49,234 nucleotides of DNA from assembly GCA_013153865.1 (NCBI GenBank), contig JAADDR010000188.1:1-49234 (forward strand), read 5' to 3'. Positions 19,811 to 30,900 of this stretch are shown here, piece by piece (positions within the stretch are counted from its first letter, which is position 1; the number at the start of each line of letters is the position of its first letter). Both the position numbers and the translations under genes were made by a program. The stretch is from Chlorobiota bacterium (lineage in GTDB: Bacteria; Bacteroidota; Bacteroidia; Bacteroidales; JAADGE01). The notes beneath the pieces were generated by a model, which made no database searches, had not been told where the DNA came from, and saw only the letters and a program-made list of their open reading frames with translations.

Positions 19811-20782
19811 ATGCCTGAAATAAACGAAATAAGGGCTTTTATTAAGCCCGAAATGGAAAAATTCGAATCATTTTTCAAAAATGCCGTTAAAAGTAATGTC
19901 CCGCTGTTAGACATTATAATGAACTACATCATCAGAAGAAAAGGAAAGCAAATGAGACCAATGTTTGTTTTCCTTTCGGCAAAACTTGCCGGAGGAGTTA
20001 CCGAAAGCACTTACACGGCAGCAGCTCTTATAGAACTGTTGCATACCGCAACACTTATACACGACGATGTTGTTGACAATTCAGACAAACGAAGAGGTTT
20101 CCTTTCCGTAAATGCTCTCTGGAGATCTAAAATTGCCGTATTGGCAGGCGACTACCTGCTTTCAAAAGGATTATTACTTGCCGTTCAAAACAAAGAATTC
20201 AAACTTCTCGAAATAGTTTCCGAAGCCGTTAAAGAAATGGCGGAAGGAGAATTAATGCAAATAGAAAAATCCCGAAAATTAGACATAAACGAAAAAACAT
20301 ACTTTGACATAATATACAAAAAAACCGCAACACTTATAGCTTCATGTACGGCGGCAGGTGCGGCTTCGGCCGGAATAAACGGCGAAAACCTCGAAAAATT
20401 CAAACAATTCGGCAAATATGCAGGAATTACTTTTCAAATAAAAGACGACCTTTTTGATTATCAAAAAACAAACCTTACGGGAAAACCTTCCGGCAACGAC
20501 ATACAAGAAAAAAAAATGACTCTGCCCTTGATTCACGCCCTCGAAAATGCCGAAAAAAACGAAAAAAAACATATTCTTAAACTTATAGGTAAACACGACA
20601 GAAAAAAACACATTCCCGAAATAATTAACTTTGTTAAAAAGAAAGACGGACTAAAATATACCGAACAAAAAATGATTGAATATAAAAACAATGCACTCAA
20701 TAATTTAAGCAATTTCCCCGACAGCGAAGCAAAAAAATATCTCTCGGATTTAGTCGAATACATTACTTCCAGAAAAAAATAA
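19811..20782 (+). CDS. Polyprenyl synthetase (trans-isoprenyl diphosphate synthase)
   Basis: LLHTATLIHDDVVDNSDKRRG (DDxxD) and FQIKDDLFDYQ second Asp-rich motif; GKQMRP. Confidence 0.95.
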   Translation: MPEINEIRAFIKPEMEKFESFFKNAVKSNVPLLDIIMNYIIRRKGKQMRPMFVFLSAKLAGGVTESTYTAAALIELLHTATLIHDDVVDNSDKRRGFLSVNALWRSKIAVLAGDYLLSKGLLLAVQNKEFKLLEIVSEAVKEMAEGELMQIEKSRKLDINEKTYFDIIYKKTATLIASCTAAGAASAGINGENLEKFKQFGKYAGITFQIKDDLFDYQKTNLTGKPSGNDIQEKKMTLPLIHALENAEKNEKKHILKLIGKHDRKKHIPEIINFVKKKDGLKYTEQKMIEYKNNALNNLSNFPDSEAKKYLSDLVEYITSRKK

Positions 20783-20924
20783 ATCCGGACTTGTTAACCT
20801 TTCGTTACCCCTCAACACTTGCAAAAACGACTTTAATTATTATACATTTAAGGCAAGTTTTTTATTTTTTGATTAATGAGCTTTATCCTTTGACAAAAGC
20901 CGTTAAACTTTATAAAATTTGCAC

Positions 20925-20965
20925 TAATTTTGTAAATTATATTTAGGTATGCACCTTTTTGCATA
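20925..20965 (+). promoter_or_regulatory. Predicted -7 box TAATTTTG (20925-20932) and palindrome TATGCA-CCTTTT-TGCATA (20948-20965) upstream of the large T9SS cargo gene
   Basis: TAnnTTTG match and perfect 6-bp inverted repeat in the predicted 5' leader. Confidence 0.4.
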
Positions 20966-20995
20966 AAATATAAGTCTAAAAAAAAATCATTAATT

Positions 20996-23900
20996 ATGAA
21001 AAAAATTAACAAACCCGCATTTATCATAAAATATTTGGTATATATATCCGCAACTTTGCTGCTTTTTTCAGGCACAAGCATATTTGCTCAAAAAAAAGCA
21101 GTATATTCCAAAAATTCAATTAGAATCTTAAAAACAGGACCGACAAATACTAAAGCGGAAAGCAATAAAAACAAAACAAAATATTCATCCGCAATAACGG
21201 TAAAATCCGCAAAAGCAACATCAATATGGTCGGATGACTTCGAAACCGATAAAGGTTGGACTTTAACCGGAGAATGGGAAAGAGGAACTCCTGCAGGATT
21301 AGGAGGAGAGCACGGCAACCCTGACCCGACAAATGCTTATGACGGCAATAATATATTAGGACTTGATTTAAGCGGTCAAGGTGCTTATCCCGGAGATTAC
21401 GAACCTAATTTATCAGACAGGCAAGAAACGGCAACATCACCGGCAATAGATTGTTCGAACTATTATGATATAACATTGGACTTTCAGCGTTGGCTTGACG
21501 TGGAAAGAAACAGTTATGACCATGCATATTTAGATGTTTATGACGGAAGTGCATGGCAAAATGTGTGGGCAAACGGCAATTCAACAATTCAGGAAAATTC
21601 ATGGAACTCACAAACAATTGACGTTTCTGCTTATGCTGACGGTAACTCTGATTTCAGAATAAGATTCTCGGTAGGAGCATCAGACGGCAGTTGGCAATAT
21701 TGCGGATGGAACATAGATGCAATCTCTTTAACGGGGAACTTTTCCGGTGCAAATACCATAACCGCAGGAAGCGGCAGTGAACCTGCAACAATATCCTCAA
21801 TTACCGATGCACAAGCAGAAGCCGTTCTGAATTTTGATTTTACCGTTACCGATGACGGCTCTAATCCTGCCTTTGATGCTTCAAACACTCAATTTAATCA
21901 AATAAGTATTTTTCAAGGAACCGGAAACGATGTAACAGACTGGACTCAAGCAATAGACGGAGCCGAACTTTCCGACGGAACCAATACCGTTCTCGGCACA
22001 ATTAACAGCGACAATATTACTTTCGCATCCTTACCGGATGCCGCAGACGGAGATTTCGGATTTATAACCGATGACGGAAGCAAAACTTATTCTCTAAAAA
22101 TATGGTTAAAATCTTCTCTCGGCGGAACTCTTCCGGAAAACATAGACGGAATGAACTTCGTATTTGAAGTAACAACTTCCTCTTTTCTTCTCGAAACATC
22201 AAGCAGCAGTTTTGCAGCCGGAGAATCCGAAGAATCGGGAAGCTCTAATAACGAAGTTACGGTTGACGTAACACAATTACTCTTTACCGGACAACCTTCC
22301 GCAACGGCAACTTCGGGAACGGCTCTCGACCAACAACCCGTAGTATCGGCAACCGACGAAAACGGAAATACGGATACGGATTATTCCGGAACGGTTACCT
22401 TATCTAATACAGGAACATTAAGCATGACAAATAATTCCGTAACGGCATCCGCCGGAGTAGCCGATTTTTCGGGAAGCGGATTTCAATTTACAACCGGCGG
22501 AGAATACGTTATGCTCACTGCAAGTGACGGTACTTACAATTCCGTTTATCCTTCAAGAGAAATCGCCGTTGATATTATAGGATGTGAAATATATTCGGAA
22601 AATTTTGACTCTTTCGGAACAACATCCGATTTAGACGGATCAGACGGTTGGGCATATACGGAAAATACAAGTTCTGTTAACGATTGGGGAATAGCTGCAA
22701 GAAGCGGAAACGGAAATTGCTTAACAATATACAACGGAACTACGGCAAATCAATACAATACGGGAGATGATGCAGATATAATCGCTTATTGCACAACCCC
22801 TGTTGATGCAACCGGATATAAAAATGTTTCAATAGATATTGATTGGGAAGCATACGGAGAATCTTCCGGAAGTACCATATATGATTACGGGCAAATTATG
22901 TGGTCAACCGACGGTACCAATTGGTCAATTGCAAATGCAAATTTCTTTAAAGACGAATTGTCGTGGACCTCCGGAACTTATGACCTTTCTGTTGTTGACG
23001 GACAAACTTTTTACATCGGATTCAGGTGGGTTAACGACGGTTCTGCAGGTACAAACCCTCCTTTTGCAATTGATAACATCTCAATAAAAGGCATTCCGGA
23101 CTTCAAATATAACTTCTCATACAGAAACGATATCTTTAAACAAATTACCGGAACGGTAATAAGCGTTGATTCTAATGACGGAGCAAATATCAGCTTACCT
23201 TCGGGTTTTGATTTCCAATATGACGGAACAGCAATAAGCAGCGTAAGAGTTAATCTGAACGGATGGGTCGAAATGGGAACATCTCATACTGCAAATGCCG
23301 AAACAAACAGTTTAATAAGTACAAGCGAAGTTCCGTTTTTAGCTCCTTTTTGGGACGACCTTGATTCAGACGACCAAACTCGTATAATATACGCCGTTTC
23401 AGGAGACGCTCCCACACGCGTATTTACAATAGAATGGCTTGACGTACTTTGGGGAGGAGAAAGAGAAAATTTTCAAGTAAAACTTTATGAAACTTCGGAT
23501 ATTATCGAATTCTGGTACGGAGCAATGCATACAAACTCATCCGGAAGCGCATCAATAGGAATAAACAATGCGGGGCTGTGCATGAATAAACTTATAAGTA
23601 TCACGCCGGCAGCAACTCCCATAGCTTCTTATAATGCCGAAAATTCCGGTATTAACTCGACAACAAACCTCAGCGAAGGATTAGTTTATATCTTTAATCC
23701 TTTAAACATGCAGTCCTACTATTCGTGGCAAAATGCAACAATAGTAGTAGGACAAGTTGATTTCACGACAACAAGTACTGCCGTTGACCAATCAACAGCA
23801 TCCGGAGCAAACAGTTCCTCGGTAAGCTCTAAAGGAGTCTTAGCAGTAGGTTCGTATTACAGAAACCGTATTTTATTGTGGAATACGCTGCCTGAAACAA

Positions 23901-26900
23901 ACGGTGTTGCTGCAGATGTTGTTGTAGGACAATCGAGTTTTACAACAAGCGGATCGGGAACGTCAAGTACCGAATTGAACGGACCTTACAATGTTTGCTT
24001 CAGCCCCGACGGAGAAAAACTTCTTATAGCCGATGCAAAAAATAACAGAGTTCTGATTTGGAACTCAATTCCGACATCTAACGGAGCCGCTGCCGATGTT
24101 GTTGTCGGACAAACCGACTTCACAAGCAGTTCTTCGGGAACGGCGGCAAACAAATTAAATTCACCTACCGGAATAATAGTTTTACCCGACGGCAGACTTT
24201 TAGTTACGGATAACGGAAACAACAGAGTTCTGATATTTAATTCCATACCGGAAGAAAACGGTGCAAGTGCCGATGTTGTTATAGGACAACCGGATTTTAC
24301 AAGCAACTCATCGGGTTCAGATGCCGACGAACTGGACAGCCCGTGGGATTGCGCTTATACTCCCGAAGGCAAATTGATAATCTCCGATAACGGTGCTCCT
24401 TCTTCAGGAAATCACAGATTATTAGTGTTTAATGATGTGCCGACATATAACGGAGCCGCTGCCGATGTTGTTATAGGAAATACTGTTTTTGCCGCAAAAG
24501 AAGCGGGAACAACAAAAGATGAATTTGACCAACCCAGTGTAACATGTTCCGTAGAAGGAAAACTTGCCGTTGCAGATTTCGGAAACAGCCGTGTTATGCT
24601 GTATAATCGTGTGCCGGCATACAACGGAGCTCCTGCTGATTATGTACTCGGGCAACCTTATTTCGAAACAAAACCGGAATTTAATGACGGTTATGATAAC
24701 AGCGGCAGTGCGGATGCCAGAAATATGTATTTTCCCTACAGTATTTGTTTCGACTTAAACGGCAGACTTTATGCAAACGGCACTAATCCTCAAGGAAACG
24801 GGATGCACAGAGTAATGGTTTACGGAGAAACTCCTTCGGAAACAGCAGACTTAGAAGTTATGATTGAACCCGACCAAACAACTGTTTGTGTTTATAACGA
24901 TGTCGAATACAGCGTTATAGTCGTAAACCACGGACCCGATGATGCTTACAGCGTTACCGTAAATGCTCAATTACCTTTAGGTTTTGATGCCTCTGATTAT
25001 TCCGCTCAAGACGGTTCCACTTACAACCAAAAATCCGGTTATTGGAATATCCCTTATATTGCAAACGGAGATACGGCTCGCCTTACTTTCTCGGGAACCG
25101 TTCAACCGGATTTATCCGGAGACGGCGACGTAATTGCATATGCAAATACAGTAGCTTCAAGCCAAAAAGACAGTGATTACAGCAATAATGCCGATAATGC
25201 AACAGTTGCCGTAAGAGATTACTATGCTCCGACAATATCCGAAATAGACGACCAATATATCCCGAGAGACTCTCATACTATTCCGGTAATTGATTTTACC
25301 GTTGACGACGGAGACGGTCTGAGCGACATAACATCTTATACGGCAACATCTTCAAATACTGTGCTTATTCCGGTTGATTATACAAATAATATAATATTCG
25401 GCGGAACAGAACCGGATAAAACTCTTGACATAGTACCCGCCGCAGGAGAATACGGATATTCCGACATGTCGGTAATAGTTACGGACTCGCACGGCTGCTA
25501 TAACGAAGAACCTTTTAAAGTAATTGTCGGAAACTTCTGGGAAGGAGACGATGCAAGCTCTCCTACGGATTGGACGGTTACGGAAAATTGGTCATCAGCG
25601 GTTCCAACTTCAACACTCGAAGCCATCATACCGACTTCTCCCGTAGGAGGATTCTTTCCCGTTATAGATGTTTCGGGTGCAGAATGCGAAGACCTGCTTA
25701 TAGAACCCAGAGCATCGGTAACAATATCCGACACCTACGGATTACATGTTTACGGTGATTTTTACATCCAATCGGATGCAAACGGAACAGGTTCTTTTAC
25801 CGACTTAAATACGGCAGGATTTAATCAAGTTACAATCGACGGAGATATATTCGTTGACAGATACATTACACCGGATGCATGGCATTATGTTTCCAGCCCG
25901 CTGACCGGAGCAACAAATAAAGTCCTTACGGAAAATGTTTGCAGTAATTATAACGGAAATGTTCTGGATTATAACGAAGCATTCTCGACAGATTATGATA
26001 ATGACGGTGACATTGACTGGTTTGACGGTTGGGAATGGCCGTGGTATAACACCGTAAATAACGACGAACTGGAAGTAACAAACGGATATGCATATTATAC
26101 ATTTGCGGGAGTATGTACCGACAATGTGCAATTTACCGGCTCGGGAGTAACTTTAAATACAGGTAATTATTCTTACACCGTTACAAATAACGACGATTCG
26201 GATGATCACCGAGGCTGGAATTTGGTAGGAAACCCCTATCCTTCGGGGTTAAATGCCGACAACTTCCTTTCTTCAAATTCAAGTGTCATTGACGAAACGG
26301 TATATTTATGGGATGAACCGGGAAGTACAGGATTCGACCTCGAAGGATCCGATTACGCATCTTATAATCCGACATTGGGAGGAGCCGTCGGAACAGGTTC
26401 CGGCACGGTAATTCCGGATAAATATTTAAGTTGCGGTCAAGCATTCTTTGTTCACAGAACAAATACCGATATTCTCGGAACAAACATAAACTTTACAAAC
26501 GATATGCGCGAAACGGAAAACAGCTCTTTCTTTAAAAAAGCGGCTGTCGAAGTTCCCAAAATAAAACTCAGCTTAAGAAGCACTCAGGGCTTTTACAACG
26601 AAACGGTTATCGGAATGGTTGCAGATGCAACGTTAGGAAGAGATTCAAAATATGACGGCTTAAAAATAGAAGGAAACAGAGATTTTGCTTTTTATTCAAA
26701 AATAGGAACACGTAATTTCGTATTTCAAGGCATTCCTTTTGTAACCGGCAAAAGTTCCGTTTCGGTTCCCCTCGGATTCCATGCCGGGCTGACGGGTACT
26801 TATATACTTAATGCCGGATTAATAGAATATTTCCCCGATTCCGTAGGTTTGTATCTTGAAGATACTTATACAGGTAATTTTACGGATTTGAAAAAAGAAA

Positions 26901-27520
26901 GAACCGATACGTTTGAAATAACCGAACCCGGAAGATATGACGACAGATTTATTTTACATTTCAACCTGAATCATGCGCCGTATGCCGATTACATAGAAGA
27001 CAAATTTGTATATGCAAACGAAAGTTTTAAAATAGTAATACCCGCAGAAACTTTTAAAGACGAAGATGCAGGAAGTTCTTTATCGTTTGCGGCAAGCTTA
27101 TCCGACGGTTCTTCATTGCCTTCGTGGATAAGATTTAATAACGAAACACTGACTTTTTACGGTGCCCCCTCACAAGAAAATACAGGCACATACGGTATAA
27201 AAATAACGGCAACGGATAATGCGGGAGCCTCGGCAAGCAGCGATTTCTTACTGTCGGTATTGGAAACAAGTTCGGTTTCCGAAATAAACAACGATTTCGG
27301 AATTTATCCTAATCCTACAAACGGTATACTATTTATAAAATCTAAAGAAAATATTGTTTTTGATTATACGGTTACCGATCTTACCGGAAAAATCATGATA
27401 CATAAAAAAGCCGTTTCAAACACCGAACAGGTTAACTTATCCGAATTTTCAAACGGTATTTACTTCGTAAATATAATTTCGGATAACAATGTTTTAACTT
27501 TTAAAGTTATAAGAAGATAA
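20996..27520 (+). CDS. Large multidomain secreted protein: MAM/lectin-like regions, NHL-like propeller repeats, DUF11 domain, putative Ig domain, type IX secretion C-terminal sorting domain
   Basis: 2174 aa. Repeats ...NGAAADVVVGQTDFTS...; DUF11-like (ADLEVMIEPDQTTVCVYNDVEYSVIVVNHGPDDAYSVTVNAQLP). C-terminus FGIYPNPTNGILFIKS...YTVTDLTGKIM...LSEFSNGIYFVNI. Confidence 0.92.
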   Translation: MKKINKPAFIIKYLVYISATLLLFSGTSIFAQKKAVYSKNSIRILKTGPTNTKAESNKNKTKYSSAITVKSAKATSIWSDDFETDKGWTLTGEWERGTPAGLGGEHGNPDPTNAYDGNNILGLDLSGQGAYPGDYEPNLSDRQETATSPAIDCSNYYDITLDFQRWLDVERNSYDHAYLDVYDGSAWQNVWANGNSTIQENSWNSQTIDVSAYADGNSDFRIRFSVGASDGSWQYCGWNIDAISLTGNFSGANTITAGSGSEPATISSITDAQAEAVLNFDFTVTDDGSNPAFDASNTQFNQISIFQGTGNDVTDWTQAIDGAELSDGTNTVLGTINSDNITFASLPDAADGDFGFITDDGSKTYSLKIWLKSSLGGTLPENIDGMNFVFEVTTSSFLLETSSSSFAAGESEESGSSNNEVTVDVTQLLFTGQPSATATSGTALDQQPVVSATDENGNTDTDYSGTVTLSNTGTLSMTNNSVTASAGVADFSGSGFQFTTGGEYVMLTASDGTYNSVYPSREIAVDIIGCEIYSENFDSFGTTSDLDGSDGWAYTENTSSVNDWGIAARSGNGNCLTIYNGTTANQYNTGDDADIIAYCTTPVDATGYKNVSIDIDWEAYGESSGSTIYDYGQIMWSTDGTNWSIANANFFKDELSWTSGTYDLSVVDGQTFYIGFRWVNDGSAGTNPPFAIDNISIKGIPDFKYNFSYRNDIFKQITGTVISVDSNDGANISLPSGFDFQYDGTAISSVRVNLNGWVEMGTSHTANAETNSLISTSEVPFLAPFWDDLDSDDQTRIIYAVSGDAPTRVFTIEWLDVLWGGERENFQVKLYETSDIIEFWYGAMHTNSSGSASIGINNAGLCMNKLISITPAATPIASYNAENSGINSTTNLSEGLVYIFNPLNMQSYYSWQNATIVVGQVDFTTTSTAVDQSTASGANSSSVSSKGVLAVGSYYRNRILLWNTLPETNGVAADVVVGQSSFTTSGSGTSSTELNGPYNVCFSPDGEKLLIADAKNNRVLIWNSIPTSNGAAADVVVGQTDFTSSSSGTAANKLNSPTGIIVLPDGRLLVTDNGNNRVLIFNSIPEENGASADVVIGQPDFTSNSSGSDADELDSPWDCAYTPEGKLIISDNGAPSSGNHRLLVFNDVPTYNGAAADVVIGNTVFAAKEAGTTKDEFDQPSVTCSVEGKLAVADFGNSRVMLYNRVPAYNGAPADYVLGQPYFETKPEFNDGYDNSGSADARNMYFPYSICFDLNGRLYANGTNPQGNGMHRVMVYGETPSETADLEVMIEPDQTTVCVYNDVEYSVIVVNHGPDDAYSVTVNAQLPLGFDASDYSAQDGSTYNQKSGYWNIPYIANGDTARLTFSGTVQPDLSGDGDVIAYANTVASSQKDSDYSNNADNATVAVRDYYAPTISEIDDQYIPRDSHTIPVIDFTVDDGDGLSDITSYTATSSNTVLIPVDYTNNIIFGGTEPDKTLDIVPAAGEYGYSDMSVIVTDSHGCYNEEPFKVIVGNFWEGDDASSPTDWTVTENWSSAVPTSTLEAIIPTSPVGGFFPVIDVSGAECEDLLIEPRASVTISDTYGLHVYGDFYIQSDANGTGSFTDLNTAGFNQVTIDGDIFVDRYITPDAWHYVSSPLTGATNKVLTENVCSNYNGNVLDYNEAFSTDYDNDGDIDWFDGWEWPWYNTVNNDELEVTNGYAYYTFAGVCTDNVQFTGSGVTLNTGNYSYTVTNNDDSDDHRGWNLVGNPYPSGLNADNFLSSNSSVIDETVYLWDEPGSTGFDLEGSDYASYNPTLGGAVGTGSGTVIPDKYLSCGQAFFVHRTNTDILGTNINFTNDMRETENSSFFKKAAVEVPKIKLSLRSTQGFYNETVIGMVADATLGRDSKYDGLKIEGNRDFAFYSKIGTRNFVFQGIPFVTGKSSVSVPLGFHAGLTGTYILNAGLIEYFPDSVGLYLEDTYTGNFTDLKKERTDTFEITEPGRYDDRFILHFNLNHAPYADYIEDKFVYANESFKIVIPAETFKDEDAGSSLSFAASLSDGSSLPSWIRFNNETLTFYGAPSQENTGTYGIKITATDNAGASASSDFLLSVLETSSVSEINNDFGIYPNPTNGILFIKSKENIVFDYTVTDLTGKIMIHKKAVSNTEQVNLSEFSNGIYFVNIISDNNVLTFKVIRR

Positions 27521-27540
27521 TAAATACTGCGAGAATAGAG

Positions 27541-27570
27541 AAGAGTGACTTAAAACGGTCACTCTTTTTC
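27541..27570. terminator. Hairpin terminator, overlaps the 3' end of the convergent SiaC-like gene
   Basis: AAGAGTGAC - TTAAAACG - GTCACTCTT, perfect 9-bp stem followed by TTTCTTTTTT. Confidence 0.85.
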
Positions 27571-27936
27571 TTTTTTAACGACTTCGAAAGGAATATTAAA
27601 GATTTCCGATAAATCGTTTCCGGTTATTTCATTATCAATATCATCTTCGTTAACCACCCATTTTACCGTAATATCTTTTCCGGATTTATATTGATTATTC
27701 AAAAATATTAAAATTCTGATAAGTTTTTTTAACGAATCACTGTTAAATATACCGTAATGAAAACGGCAAACCAACCTGTCGTTAAAATCGGAAAACTGAC
27801 GCTCTAATTCCTGCAAAGCCGTATCATACAAGTCGTTAACAAAGAATCCGTTAGAATCCCCGATTATTTCAAATATTCCGTCTTTAACGGAGATTTTGAC
27901 AAAAGGAGTATTTTTTGTTTTATCGATAATAAACAT
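27559..27936 (-). CDS. SiaC/DUF1987-family regulatory phosphoprotein
   Basis: IDKTKNTPFVKISVKDGIFEIIGDSN...CRFHYGIFNSDSLKKLIRIL...VKWVVNEDDIDNEITGNDLSEIFNIPFEVV follows the DUF1987 pattern. Confidence 0.75.
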   Translation of the reverse strand: MFIIDKTKNTPFVKISVKDGIFEIIGDSNGFFVNDLYDTALQELERQFSDFNDRLVCRFHYGIFNSDSLKKLIRILIFLNNQYKSGKDITVKWVVNEDDIDNEITGNDLSEIFNIPFEVVKKEKE

Positions 27937-27970
27937 AATGCAAGTGCCGTATAAAAATTTGTGAGTTATA

Positions 27971-27978
27971 CAAAGATA
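27971..27978 (-). promoter_or_regulatory. Predicted -7 box for the SiaC-like gene (TATCTTTG on minus strand)
   Basis: CAAAGATA on + equals TATCTTTG on -, about 35 nt upstream of the start codon; no clear -33 box. Confidence 0.35.
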
Positions 27979-27993
27979 TAAAAAAAAATCGGA

Positions 27994-30900
27994 TTAGAAA
28001 AAAGCTCTTAAGCTCATACCTCCGGTATGAACAACTTTTTCGTCTCCGGGTTTTCGTCCGGAATAATTTAATTCGAGCTGTAAATAATCCGTCAGTTTAA
28101 CATAACGGGAAACAGTCCATAAAAAATTCTTGCCGGGCTGTAAACCTCCCAAAAATTCATAAGCCGTAAATGTATTGCTGTTACCCGAATATTCTATGTT
28201 TACAAAGTCAAATTTTACCGAAAAACGTCCTTTTTTCGTACTTGAAAATTTATATTCCGCACCTGCCGACCACGACGACATTTCTTCCTCTCCCGAAATA
28301 TTTTTATTCGATTTAACTGTGAAATTTCCCGAAACAGTATTAAAATTATCCGGTTTATAACTTAAAACACTTGTATTTTCCGAATAATCGGAAATATAAT
28401 TATTATCCGGAAAAAATTCCGACAAATATGTTTTTTCTCCGGTTTTAAAACTGTTTTTAATCATAAAATACGAAGTTTTTTTATTTATTTCGATAACATG
28501 AAACATGTTTCCTCGTATATCGGTGCCGTTTATAAGCAAATTGCGGCTTTCCGTTTTAATAAAAGTATAACTTAACCGCAAACTTAAAACGGGAATTTTA
28601 TATGATAATCTGTTTTTCAGATTTTTATTTAATCCGGTCAGCAGCGAATCCGGAACCGAATAATTAAAATAACCTGCTTTTTCGTTTATTTTTCTGTTAA
28701 TCTTAAAGAAAAAATTATTTGATAATCCGGAGAAAACTTTTTTTGTTTTACCGTTGTTTTTTTTAAAAAACCTGCCCGGTTGCATATTTAACGAGATGTA
28801 GGCATTTTGATTATATACGGTTTCGTAATTTACGGAAGGTAAAGCCACTCTCACAAAATCCGCTTCGTCGCTGAAATTTGCTTTTACAAATTCGTTTAAT
28901 TCTTTAATTCCGTTATTGTTAAAATCTTTCCATGCAAAGATTCCCTGCCCGTTTTGTACCTCAATATAAGTAAACTCTTTTGCAGGTTCGTTTCCTCCGG
29001 TATGTTCGGCAAAAACAGAGCCGTAAAGAGCTTTATTAAATATTGCAAAAGCATATTCAAAACGTGCAGACAAAGTATTATCCGGAAGGTTATCGAGATA
29101 AACATTTTTACCCGAAAGTTTTCGATAATTAAACCGCATTTTTATTTTTTGATTTTTAAAATTTGTAAAAACACCGCTCAACTTAAAATTATGAGCCGTC
29201 GCAGAATACGAAAGCTCGTTTGCATACGGCAAAAAATCTTCTCTGTTTGTATAACTTACGGAAAATTTGTTTTTAATATCTTCTGCGGTTTTTATATATA
29301 TTTTAAATTCGTTAAACCTGAAAGATGCCGGGTTCATCTCCTCGTTTGAAATATTTTTAAAAACGTTCTTTTCGCCCGAATCGGAAAAACCGTATTTTAA
29401 TTTTCCGGCACCCGCTTCTATAATCGCGTTATATCTTATAAACTCCGATCGTAAAGCGGTATCTTCGGCTGTAAGTCTGTCGGCGTTTAGGTTAAACAAA
29501 ATATTCTTTTTTTTGATATTTATCGAAACAGTATTTTTGTTCCCTTTATAAAATTCTGTTTCGCTCAAAAATTCAGAGTTAAAAGAAAATCTGCCTGTTC
29601 GTTTGTTAAAGTAACTTATTCCGGCTGAAATAAAATGTTCGTCGTAAACATTTTTAAAAAAAGGTAAATTCCAATCTCTGGCAAACTCCGGACTTTTATA
29701 CGGCTCAAAAGCCTCAAAGTGTTTTCCCGTAAATCCGTAATCGCCCGCAAGCTTTAAAAAAGTTTCGGAAGTATCGCGTTTAAGTAAGTTTCCCGACAAA
29801 CCGACTCTTAATGCTCCCGAGATATTATCCGCATCATTTTTTGAAGAAAATAAATTTTTGTCATAATCACTCATTGCTGTTTCAAAATACCAATCGGCGG
29901 ATTTTTTTATTTTACCTCTGCCTCCCGCTGTCAGCATCTGCTTCTTTTTAGGAGTTACAAGCAACCTGACAGGTTCGTATGATCCTTGTAAAATGCCGTT
30001 TTCGGGCGCTTTCCATTCAAAAACTTTACCGTTTACTTCGCTTTGTAAACGCACGTAGTTGCCTTTGCCTTCTCCGACAAAAGAAAACTGCAGACGATAT
30101 TTTGCCGTTAAACTGTCGGCTGAATAAAAGTAAATATCTTCGTAAATTACACCGTTTACAACAGTATCTTTTTTCCCGTAAAGCACCTCGTCTCCGGTAA
30201 AATCATCAACATAAACTATATCCGGTATAAATGCATTTTCCGTATCATCACCAGCATTTTCAAGTATAAGTTTTTGTTCGTCGCTTAAATCCTGCATTAT
30301 GGTCTGATTTTTTGCATCGATTTCAGAAATAAAATTCGCAAACCAAAAAGATTTTTCCGACTTAAATGATATTCCGCCGCCGTAATTAAACCTCGTATAA
30401 TTCATCTCCGAATATTCAAACTCGGCAATTATTCGACTGTCTTTGGTAATAATATGTTTTGACGTAAAAGTCAGTTCTCCGGTATTATAATTTATCACAT
30501 AATCATTTTCATTACCTCTTTTTAACAGAATACCGTCAAGATAAATACGTTCGCTGCCCGACAATACAATTATATACAATTCTCCGTTTTTACCTTTCAG
30601 TCTGTAAGGTCCCGAATCTCCTTCCCTTCCGTTAAAAGTCTCTCTGTTAAAAATACCTTTGGAAATCGATGCATTTACATGCGTTTTTGCTTTAAACTTT
30701 CCGGTGCTGAAATTTGTTTTAAAAGCCGCACCCTGAACTTTCTTTTTATAATTCAAAAAATATCCGGTTTCCGATTTAGAAACAAAATCTCCGACCGTAA
30801 GAAGACTTTTCGGAAAAAGCAACCGAATATAAACATTATCAAACTCTCTTAAATTTTGCGATGTACCGTCGGCTTGCACCGGAAGATTACTGTCGCTTAT

